The notes under the pieces are model-generated. The model saw only the letters and a list, made by a program, of their open reading frames with translations. It had not been told where the DNA came from and did no database searches. 17,858 bases of DNA, from positions 1 to 17,858 of the forward strand of contig CAZWVM010000064.1 of NCBI GenBank assembly GCA_964637705.1, read 5' to 3'. Both the position numbers and the translations under genes were made by a program. Positions 7,381 through 13,408 of the stretch are shown in pieces (positions within the stretch are counted from its first letter, which is position 1; every line of letters begins with the position of its first letter). The DNA comes from CAZWVM01 sp964637705. Lineage in GTDB: Bacteria > UBA8481.

Positions 7381-8059
7381 ACCGGCGCCCCGCCCTCCCG
7401 ATGTACTCGAGCAACTTGTCCCGCCCCTTGACCTCGCGGAACCCGATCCCGATGTCGCTGCCGTTGGTGACGCGCACGACCTCGCCGATCGCCTCGATCA
7501 GACCGTTGTCGGTGTGGATCTTCATGAAGATGTGGTCCTTGACCTTGAGACCGGACTTGTTGACCTTGAAGCCGAGCCCGCCCGCGCTCATGTTGTCGAT
7601 GACCGTGGTGGTTCCGAGGGAGGTCTTCATGCGGGTGGCGAGGTTGACCGCGAAGTACTCGATGCGCAGGGCCGACTTGATGCGCAGGTAGTTTCTCTTC
7701 TCCTTGTTCGCCCGGAACCCGCCGGGGTAGACCTTGGTGCCCTCGAGCTTCAACCCCTGGGCGTCGCGGCGGTAGACGAGGCGCGGCGAGGGGTGCACGA
7801 GAAAATCCCGGAAGGTGGAGAGCGGCACCCAGGACTGGCTCTCGTCCTCCCAGATCATGGTGTCGGGCTCGATTCGGTTCTCCAGGCGCCAGAGCTTGAT
7901 TTCCTGCATGGAAAGGGGGCCGTATTGCGCATCGGCCGAGAAGATGAAGTATTGCCGATCCTGGTCCTGCCGTCCGTCGTCATTCATGACCTGAACGTCA
8001 CCCGCCCCCGAGAGAGATTCCGACGGGGGTACGTTCTCCTGTTCCGGATCGCCCGTCAA
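7379..8059 (-). CDS. GYF_2-like plus PilZ-domain protein, putative c-di-GMP receptor
   Basis: 226 residues, no signal peptide or membrane segment. Residues 36-87 (QYFIFSADAQYGPLS through WVPLSTFRDFL) resemble the GYF_2 type of small domain, with the conserved Y-x-GPLS and W-VPLS positions. Residues 119-222 form a PilZ domain with both c-di-GMP-binding motifs: RxxxR (R122-R126, RNYLR) and N/DxSxxG (N156-G161, NMSAGG). It probably reads out cyclic di-GMP to a motility, adhesion or secretion target that is not visible here. The annotated start is TTG with GAGGA 4-5 bp upstream; an in-frame ATG at 7987 (Met25) is the alternative, with a weak ribosome-binding site. The GYF_2-like call rests on pattern only. 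It converges on the rubrerythrin gene. Confidence 0.8.
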   Translation of the reverse strand: MTGDPEQENVPPSESLSGAGDVQVMNDDGRQDQDRQYFIFSADAQYGPLSMQEIKLWRLENRIEPDTMIWEDESQSWVPLSTFRDFLVHPSPRLVYRRDAQGLKLEGTKVYPGGFRANKEKRNYLRIKSALRIEYFAVNLATRMKTSLGTTTVIDNMSAGGLGFKVNKSGLKVKDHIFMKIHTDNGLIEAIGEVVRVTNGSDIGIGFREVKGRDKLLEYIGRAGRR

Positions 8060-8080
8060 GTTCCTCGTCTCCGACTCTCG

Positions 8081-8117
8081 AAAAAGAAACGCCCCCGCGG
8101 TCGAAACCGCGGGGGCG
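8081..8117 (-). terminator. Rho-independent terminator of the minus-strand lipoprotein gene
   Basis: An 11-bp perfect GC stem (8090-8100 with 8107-8117) around the loop TTTCGA as read on the minus strand, followed by GTTTCTTTTTC. It lies 25 bp beyond the lipoprotein stop and separates that gene from the PilZ gene downstream. Confidence 0.9.
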
Positions 8118-8141
8118 CCGTACCGTGCCGAATCCGACGGT

Positions 8142-8780
8142 TTACTCGAAGTTGATCGAGTCGATGAGATAGGTCCCCTTGCGGACCGGGCAGGTCTGCA
8201 TGTCGTAGACGGTGGTGAGCTCCGAGAGCCCCTGCAGGGACGGCAGGTCCTTGAACTCCGCGAGCGGAATCGAGATGTTCTGCCACTCGGAGGTGACCCC
8301 GGAAACGACGCGGCGGGCGACCTTCAGGGCCGCGCCCTCGCCGGTCTTCAGTTCGACGATGAAGGTCGGGGAGAACTGACCCTCGCCCTTGACGCGGATG
8401 ACGAGGTTCTTGAACGGCGTCGCGTCGAATCCCTTCATCTTCATCCACGTGCCGCAGTAGCTGCCCTCCTTGGAGATGTCGTAGCTGATCTTCCAGCTGC
8501 CGCCCACGAGTTCCTCGAGGCAGGTCGCGGCGGGATCCGGGGCCGCGGAGGCCCATGAGCCGAACTCGCCGCCGAGGGCGCTGACGCGGTCCTGGGAGTC
8601 GAAGTTCGCGACCATGGTGCCGCCGGCGGCGGGCGCGGGGGCCGCGGCCGGCTCGGCGACCGGCGTCGCCGCGGGCGCGGGCGTCGCGATGGGAGCCGTG
8701 GGCGCGGGCGTGGAGCCTCCGCAGGCCACGGCCACGAGGGCCAGACAGCCGAACGCCACCAAACCGATGTTCCTCTTCAT
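8142..8780 (-). CDS. Secreted lipoprotein, CIA30/CBM-like fold (paralogue of the gene at 12608)
   Basis: 212 residues. MKRNIGLVAFGCLALVAVAC is a type II signal peptide with lipidation expected at Cys20. An Ala/Pro/Thr-rich linker follows (residues 23-54), then one globular domain (56-212) starting MVANFDSQDRVSALGGEFG and ending YLIDSINFE. The layout (Asp near the start, GG-x-FG, late I-D-S/D-I-x-F/L strand) resembles CIA30 or CBM-type beta-sandwich domains that bind carbohydrate; this is a fold guess, not a recognised family. It shares clear blocks with the lipoprotein at 12608, for example GTWMKMKGFDAT against GLWMKMQNLDAT. The ATG at 8780 has AGGAGG 9 bp upstream and starts a normal signal peptide. 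It is divergent from the LacI-family gene and may share its control. Confidence 0.82.
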   Translation of the reverse strand: MKRNIGLVAFGCLALVAVACGGSTPAPTAPIATPAPAATPVAEPAAAPAPAAGGTMVANFDSQDRVSALGGEFGSWASAAPDPAATCLEELVGGSWKISYDISKEGSYCGTWMKMKGFDATPFKNLVIRVKGEGQFSPTFIVELKTGEGAALKVARRVVSGVTSEWQNISIPLAEFKDLPSLQGLSELTTVYDMQTCPVRKGTYLIDSINFE

Positions 8781-8889
8781 ACGAAGATTCCTCCTGATGA
8801 GTCCCCCGCCGGTCTCCGGTTCGACGCGCCGCGGCCCGACTGCCGGCCTTCCGGCCGCGCGCAAGCTCATACCCATGCCACCCGTGCAC

Positions 8890-8919
8890 ATCCTAGTCGG
8901 CAGGTTCGAGGTCCGTCAA
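8890..8919 (-). promoter_or_regulatory. Candidate sigma-70 promoter of the minus-strand lipoprotein
   Basis: Read on the minus strand, TTGACG (8919-8914) and TAGGAT (8895-8890) are separated by 18 bp. The predicted start near 8883 leaves a leader of about 100 nt. Operator 1 is centred roughly 68 bp upstream of that start, a position more usual for an activator or for repression by looping than for direct blocking. Confidence 0.55.
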
Positions 8920-8942
8920 CATCTTTTTTCAAATATTGCGAA

Positions 8943-8960
8943 TATGAAAGCGGTTTCATA
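8943..8960. promoter_or_regulatory. LacI-family operator 1
   Basis: TATGAAAGCGGTTTCATA: 7-bp inverted arms around GCGG. The 14-bp core TGAAAGCGGTTTCA (8945-8958) fits the general LacI/CcpA-type pattern TGWNANCGNTNWCA at every fixed position. The same 16 bases ATGAAAGCGGTTTCAT recur at 9086-9101. The identical pair beside a LacI-family gene makes that regulator the likely ligand. Confidence 0.8.
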
Positions 8961-9049
8961 CGGGGTTTCGAGCCCGCGGCAGTCCGGGCGACGGGGAACG
9001 CGGGCGGGGCATGCCGCCCCCCGGCGCCCCGGCGGTCGGGCCGCCCCGG

Positions 9050-9082
9050 TGGAAAAAATTTTCCATGATACGCGTTTTTTAC
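9050..9082 (+). promoter_or_regulatory. A/T-rich palindrome upstream of the lacI promoter (possible UP element)
   Basis: TGGAAAAAATTTTCCA (9050-9065) is a palindrome with 7-bp arms and an AA centre, followed by a T6 run (9075-9080), immediately upstream of the -35 box at 9083. A- and T-tracts at this place are typical of UP elements bound by the RNA polymerase alpha subunit, or of intrinsically bent DNA. It could also be a site for a second regulator. Position and composition are seen; the role is inferred. Confidence 0.4.
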
Positions 9083-9112
9083 TTGATGAAAGCGGTTTCA
9101 TAGGGCTATGAT
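9083..9112 (+). promoter_or_regulatory. Promoter of the lacI-GH94 operon
   Basis: TTGATG (9083-9088), an 18-bp spacer and TATGAT (9107-9112). The -10 is identical to that of the rubrerythrin promoter. Operator 2 (core 9087-9100) covers the end of the -35 and most of the spacer, so bound repressor would exclude RNA polymerase: negative autoregulation is the simplest reading. The start would be near 9119 with a short leader of about 32 nt. Confidence 0.7.
9086..9102. promoter_or_regulatory. LacI-family operator 2, within the promoter
   Basis: ATGAAAGCGGTTTCATA, with core TGAAAGCGGTTTCA (9087-9100) identical to operator 1. The centres of the two operators are 142 bp apart. It lies between the -35 and -10 boxes of the downstream operon, the classic position for steric repression. 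Confidence 0.82.
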
Positions 9113-9150
9113 GCCCCTGTTCCGGTGACGACCGGGGAAGGGAACGAACC

Positions 9151-10227
9151 ATGGCAGGGGCGAAGAAGGCCGGCGCAGCGCCGGCTCACAAGGCGAGCAT
9201 CTACGACGTGGCCCGCGCGGCCGAGGTCTCCGTCTCGACCGTCTCGCGCTTCCTCGCGGGATTCCGGGGCATCGCCCCGGCCACGCGCGGTCGCATCGAT
9301 CGCGCCATCCGCCGCCTCGGCTTCCGCCCCTCCCCCCTCGCCCGCTCCCTCGCCTCCCGCTTCAAGAACTCCGTCGGCCTCGTCGTCTCGCCCGGGTCGC
9401 GCGCCTACTCCGACTTCTTCCTCTCCGAGATCCTCGCCGGCGTCACGGGCGAGGCGGGTCGCCGCGGATGGTCGGTCCACGTCACGATGCCCACGCACGA
9501 GCAGGACTCCCCTCTCCTCCTCGACCGCCACAGCGACCTCGTCGACGGCTCCCTCATCCTCGACGTCTCCCTCGACCTCGCCTGCGTCAAGGCTCTCATC
9601 GGCCGCGGACATCCCGCGGTGATCATCAACCACCACCATGCCTCCCTGCCCTCCGTCAGCGTCGACAACATCCAGGGCGCGCGCCTGGCCGCGCGCCACC
9701 TGGTCCGCCTCGGCCACCGCCGCATCGCCTGCATCACCGGGGCGGGAGCGGTCGGCGCGGAGAGAGCCCGGGGCTACCGCCAGGAGCTGCGCGCCTCGGG
9801 CCTCGCCCCGATGGGCGTGAGCGAGTGCGGCGTCTTCCTGCCGGAGCTTGCCCGGAGGGCCGCGCGCGACTTCCTGCGCGCCCCGCATCCTCCCACCGCG
9901 ATTCTCGTCTCCTCCGACTGGATGGCGGCGGGCGTCCTGGCCGAGTTCTCCTCGGCCGGCATCGCCGTCCCCGGGGACGTCTCCGTCGTCGGCTTCGACG
10001 ATGCGATCATCGCGGAAGCGACCCAGCCGCTCCTCACCACCGTGCGCCAGCCGCTCGCGGAACTCGGCGCCGCCGCCTTCTCGCTCCTGCACGCCCGCCT
10101 CACGGGCCTGGCGGGCGAAGGCGCGCGCAAGCTGGAACCCGAACTCGTCATAAGAAACAGCACGGCCGCGATCCCGGTTCGCCGGGCGCGGCGCGAAGAA
10201 ACCCGAAGGGAGAAGATGGCATCATGA
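9151..10227 (+). CDS. LacI-family transcriptional regulator
   Basis: 358 residues. The N-terminal helix-turn-helix is clear at about residues 16-36 (IYDVARAAEVSVSTVSRFLAG), with the hinge helix region SPLARSLAS at 61-69 and a periplasmic-binding-protein-like ligand domain (about 74-340) ending VVGFDDAIIAEATQPLLTTV, a standard LacI/GalR block. The recognition helix has Val-Ser where LacI has Tyr17-Gln18, plus the conserved Arg, a combination common in regulators of TGAAA-type operators. It most likely represses the carbohydrate operon that it begins and perhaps the divergent lipoprotein, releasing DNA when it binds a sugar derived from the substrate. The ATG at 9151 has a purine-rich AAGGGA 7 bp upstream. 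Its stop overlaps the GH94 start (ATGA). Confidence 0.93.
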   Translation: MAGAKKAGAAPAHKASIYDVARAAEVSVSTVSRFLAGFRGIAPATRGRIDRAIRRLGFRPSPLARSLASRFKNSVGLVVSPGSRAYSDFFLSEILAGVTGEAGRRGWSVHVTMPTHEQDSPLLLDRHSDLVDGSLILDVSLDLACVKALIGRGHPAVIINHHHASLPSVSVDNIQGARLAARHLVRLGHRRIACITGAGAVGAERARGYRQELRASGLAPMGVSECGVFLPELARRAARDFLRAPHPPTAILVSSDWMAAGVLAEFSSAGIAVPGDVSVVGFDDAIIAEATQPLLTTVRQPLAELGAAAFSLLHARLTGLAGEGARKLEPELVIRNSTAAIPVRRARREETRREKMAS

Positions 10228-12608
10228 ACGACGCGGGACGCTTCATCAAGGACGGGCGGAGCTTCGAGATCACGGGCCGGCCGCCGGCCCCCTGGTCGCA
10301 TGTCCTCACCAACGGCGAATTCGGCTCGGTCTGGACCGAGCGCGGAGGCGTCTTCTGCTGGTGCGGCAACTCGGTGCTCGATCGCCTCACGCGCTGGGAC
10401 CAGGACCTCGTCCTCAATCCCTCCCGCCGCTACGTCTATCTCCTCGACGAAACCGGCATCGTCCGGACGCTCACGCCCTCCCCGCTCTCCGGCGACGCCA
10501 CGTGGCGCGTCGAATACGGCCCCGGCTTCGCGACATACGAGGGAACCTGCGCGAAGTACCGCACCCGCTTCGACGCGGTCGTTCTTCCCGGCATGAACGC
10601 CGAGGTATGGTATGCCGAGGTGACGCCGGTCGGCTCCGCGCCGAAGGAACTCCGGCTCGTCTCCGTCCAGGACGTCCTCATGGGCACCTGGCCCGACGTG
10701 CACCGCGAGTTCCACAAGCTCTTCATCCGCACCGCGATGAAGGAGGGCTCGCGCACGAAGCCCGGGGCGAAGACGCTGGTCTTCACCAAGGAGCTCGACA
10801 CGCGGCCGGGCGTCAAGGAGCACTGGAACTGCGTCTTCCCCGGCGCCCTGGCCAACACCTCCTCGGGCGAAATCCGCGGCTTCGAGACGGACCGCCTCGC
10901 CTTCTACGGCTACGCCGGCTCCCTCGAGAACCCGGCCCGCCTCGCCGAGGCGCCACGCGCCGGTTCCACGGGCGCCTGGGGCGACGCGACCTCGATCCTC
11001 GACGTCGCCGCCCAGCCCGGCAAGGTCGTCGCTTTCGCGACCTCCTACGGTCCGTCGATCGACGAGGCCGTCGAGATCGGCCAGCAGGCGATGACGGTGA
11101 CCCGCGAGGAGGCGATCACGTCGATCCAGAAGTTCTGGCGCGAGCAGGTCGGCGCGCTCTCGACCGAGACTCCCTCCAAGGACCTCGACCTCATGGCCTC
11201 CCACTGGCTCCGCTACCAGACGATCGCGGGACGCCTCATGGCCCGCTGCGGCCTCTACCAGGCCTCCGGCGCCTTCGGCTTCCGCGACCAGCTCCAGGAC
11301 TGCATGATCTTCCTCCCCTACGCCACGGAGCGCACCCACGCCCAGCTCACGATGCACCTCGAGCACCAGTTCACCGAGGGCGACGTCCTGCACTGGTGGC
11401 ACCCCCAGGTCGATGTCGGCCCCCGCGACAACTGCTCCGACGACTATCTCTGGCCGATCCTCGTCGCGGCCGAGCTGTACCGCGAAACCGGTTCCGCCGC
11501 CTTCCTCGACCAGCCCGTGAAGTTCATGAACGGGCCGGCCACGCCGGTCTGGGACCATCTCCGCCGCTCCGTCGACCGCGCCCTCTCCAAGCGCTCGAAG
11601 CGCAACCTGCCTCTCCTCGGCTCCTGCGACTGGAACGACGGCCTCTCCTCCGCCGGCGACAAGAACCTCGGCGAATCCGTCTGGGTGGGCCACTTCCAGC
11701 ACCTGCTCTTCCTCGAGATGGCGGAGCTGGCGCGCGCCCGCGGCGAGGATCCCTCGCCCTTCATCGCCATGGCCTCGGAAATCAGGAAGGTCGTCAACGC
11801 CGAGGGTTGGGACGGCTCGTGGTTCATCCAGGGCACCAACGACGAGGGAGCGCTCATCGGCTCCTCGAAGTGCCGCGAGGGCCAGATCCACCTCAACGCG
11901 CAGACCTGGTCCGTCATCGGCCGCACCGCCGCGCTCGGCGAGCAGTCCGGGACCCGGGAGGACCAGGGCGAACTGAAATTCGGCGAGCGCGCCGTGCAGG
12001 CGATGGAGGCCGTGAAGAAGAGGCTCGTCGTCGAATGGGGCGTATTGCTCCTCACCCCGGCCTACGCGACGCCCGACTCCTCGATCGGCTACATCACGCG
12101 CTACGCCCCGGGTGCCCGCGAGAACGGCGGCGTCTACACGCACGGCGCCGTCTGGACCGCCCGCGCGGCCCGCATGCTCGGGGACAAGGAACTCCTCCGC
12201 CACGTCATCTTCTCCCTCCTGCCGCCGGTTCGAGGTCGCGACCCCCGCTACCGCGCGGAACCGTACGTGACGCCGGGCAACATCGACGGCCCGACGACGC
12301 CGACCCCGGGCAAGGGCGGCTGGACCTGGTACACCGGATCCTCCGGGTGGCTCGTACGCTGCATCTACGAGGATCTCCTCGGGATCCGCTCCGTGCCCGA
12401 CGGCCTGGTCCTCCAGCCCAACGTCGACTCCGACTGGTCGAAGTTCACGGTCGAACGCCCCTGGCGCGGGAAGCGCCTGAAGCTCCAGTTCGAGCGCGGG
12501 GCGAAACCCGGGCTGACGGTCAACGGGCGCGATATCGCCGGGACGAAGCTCCCGTGGAGCGCGTTGGGAGCGGAAAAGGAGATCACGGTCAAGGTGATCT
12601 TCGCCTGA
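10224..12608 (+). CDS. GH94-family glycoside phosphorylase
   Basis: 794 residues, no signal peptide, so cytoplasmic. GH94 enzymes split a beta-glucoside with inorganic phosphate, giving alpha-glucose 1-phosphate and a shortened sugar. Family blocks: GAFGFRDQLQD (349-359), EGDVLHWWHP (385-394), RDNCSDDYLW, CDWNDGL (468-474) with Asp472 as the predicted general acid, and YRAEPYVTPGNI and TGSSGWLVR near the C-terminus. The GFRDQLQD form is closer to 1,2-beta-oligoglucan phosphorylases and cyclic glucan synthases than to the GFRDSNQD form of cellobiose phosphorylases, as I remember them. Characterised 1,2-beta-oligoglucan phosphorylases are, to my memory, about 1100 residues, so the substrate is unsettled; cellobionic-acid or laminaribiose activity remains possible. 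ATG overlaps the lacI stop by 4 bp. Confidence 0.9.
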   Translation: MNDAGRFIKDGRSFEITGRPPAPWSHVLTNGEFGSVWTERGGVFCWCGNSVLDRLTRWDQDLVLNPSRRYVYLLDETGIVRTLTPSPLSGDATWRVEYGPGFATYEGTCAKYRTRFDAVVLPGMNAEVWYAEVTPVGSAPKELRLVSVQDVLMGTWPDVHREFHKLFIRTAMKEGSRTKPGAKTLVFTKELDTRPGVKEHWNCVFPGALANTSSGEIRGFETDRLAFYGYAGSLENPARLAEAPRAGSTGAWGDATSILDVAAQPGKVVAFATSYGPSIDEAVEIGQQAMTVTREEAITSIQKFWREQVGALSTETPSKDLDLMASHWLRYQTIAGRLMARCGLYQASGAFGFRDQLQDCMIFLPYATERTHAQLTMHLEHQFTEGDVLHWWHPQVDVGPRDNCSDDYLWPILVAAELYRETGSAAFLDQPVKFMNGPATPVWDHLRRSVDRALSKRSKRNLPLLGSCDWNDGLSSAGDKNLGESVWVGHFQHLLFLEMAELARARGEDPSPFIAMASEIRKVVNAEGWDGSWFIQGTNDEGALIGSSKCREGQIHLNAQTWSVIGRTAALGEQSGTREDQGELKFGERAVQAMEAVKKRLVVEWGVLLLTPAYATPDSSIGYITRYAPGARENGGVYTHGAVWTARAARMLGDKELLRHVIFSLLPPVRGRDPRYRAEPYVTPGNIDGPTTPTPGKGGWTWYTGSSGWLVRCIYEDLLGIRSVPDGLVLQPNVDSDWSKFTVERPWRGKRLKLQFERGAKPGLTVNGRDIAGTKLPWSALGAEKEITVKVIFA

Positions 12609-13305
12609 TGCCGGGTCGGGAAGGGAATCGGACGGCGGGCATCGCCCTGGCCGCGCTCTGCTGGCTCTCGGCGTGCGGTCCCGCCGCACCGTCCGCCCTT
12701 CCCCCCGTCCTCCCGATCGCCGATTTCGACGATGGGCTGCCTCAAAACAACATCGGAGGAACGTTCGGCGTCTTTCTCGCGCGCGAGGAAAGCTCGAACC
12801 AGTCCTGTGTCATGGGTTTCGCGAGCGAGCCCCGGCACGGGGACCGGGGCTACTCGATGCAGTTGACCTACGACGTCGAGGACACGGAAGCGGCCTTCAA
12901 CGGGCTCTGGATGAAGATGCAGAACCTCGACGCGACCTTCTACAACACGCTGGCCCTGCGCGTCGCCGGCGCGCCGGGGAACTGCTCGAGGCGGATCAAG
13001 GTCGAGATGAAGAATCCCCGGGATGGAGGAAGCGCGGTGATCGACGAGATCGGCACCGAGTTTCGCGAGTACCGGATTCCCTTCTCGGAATTCCGGGGGC
13101 TGACCGACGTGACCTGCCTCACCGAGATCGTCATCGTCTTCGACGACCGGACGGTAACGGACAAGACGGGGGTCCTCTACGTCGATGACATCCGGCTCGA
13201 GAGAAGCGAGGGCGTTGCGGGGACGCCCGCGTCGAGGACGCCCGCGTCGGGGACGCCCGCGTCGGGGACGCCCGCGTCGGGGACGCCCGCGTCGGGGACG
13301 CCCGC
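12608..13305 (+). CDS. Secreted lipoprotein with C-terminal GTPAS repeats (3' end lost in gap)
   Basis: 232 codons are visible before the run of N. The ATG overlaps the GH94 stop by one base (TGATG). The signal peptide ends WLSAC, a classic lipobox with lipidation at Cys23. The domain from residue 37 (IADFDDG, then IGGTFG) to about 198 (YVDDIRLE) is a paralogue of the minus-strand lipoprotein at 8142-8780; shared blocks include GLWMKMQNLDAT, FREYRIPFSEF and the final strand. It resembles a CIA30/CBM-like beta-sandwich, so glycan binding in the envelope is a reasonable guess. Pentapeptide repeats GTPAS begin at residue 205 and run into the gap; the true end and anything after it are unknown. 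It is co-transcribed with the phosphorylase. Confidence 0.8.
13220..13305 (+). repeat. 15-bp tandem repeat coding for GTPAS
   Basis: Five full units of GGGACGCCCGCGTCG (the second begins with A, changing Gly to Arg) and 11 bases of a sixth, then N. The unit keeps the frame and codes for Gly-Thr-Pro-Ala-Ser, a flexible low-complexity tail. The near-identity of the copies suggests recent slippage expansion and explains why assembly failed here. Confidence 0.95.
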
Positions 13306-13405
13306 NNNNNNNNNNNNNNNNNNNNNNNNNNNNNNNNNNNNNNNNNNNNNNNNNNNNNNNNNNNNNNNNNNNNNNNNNNNNNNNNNNNNNNNNNNNNNNN
13401 NNNNN
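13306..13405. other. Assembly gap (100 N)
   Basis: Exactly 100 unknown bases, the conventional placeholder for a gap of unknown size, beginning inside the GTPAS tandem repeat. The stop codon of the lipoprotein gene, the ribosome-binding site of the following gene and possibly further sequence are hidden here. Distances and reading frame across it mean nothing. Confidence 0.97.
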
Positions 13406-13408
13406 GTC

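Larger units (their letters stand above)
8781..9150. other. Divergent control region between lipoprotein and lacI-family genes
   Basis: A 370-bp spacer without a credible gene. From left to right it holds the lipoprotein leader (about 100 nt), a minus-strand promoter, operator 1, a very GC-rich stretch (about 8970-9050) with short hairpins such as GGGCGG/CCGCCC (9002-9019), an A/T-rich palindrome, and the lacI promoter with operator 2 inside it. ATATT-GCG-AATAT (8933-8945) is a second small palindrome that runs into operator 1. The alternation of AT-rich control sites and a GC-rich middle stands out against the uniform GC of the surrounding genes. Confidence 0.75.

Noticed and set aside
8781..8891. 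N-terminal extension of the minus-strand lipoprotein to 8891
   Set aside because: The upstream in-frame ATG would bury the signal peptide 37 residues inside the protein and lies at the predicted promoter. The ATG at 8780 has AGGAGG and starts directly at the signal sequence.
9774..12689. A 971-codon minus-strand open frame opposite lacI and GH94
   Set aside because: Antisense shadow caused by high GC and strong third-position bias. The protein is Asp/Glu/Arg/Gly-rich with no motif, while the plus strand has clear families. The same holds for the long minus-strand frames at 4954-6687, 13631-15361 and 15273-17177.
13220..13305. CRISPR-like array
   Set aside because: Units are 15 bp, directly abutting with no spacers, and keep a coding frame; no cas genes are nearby.
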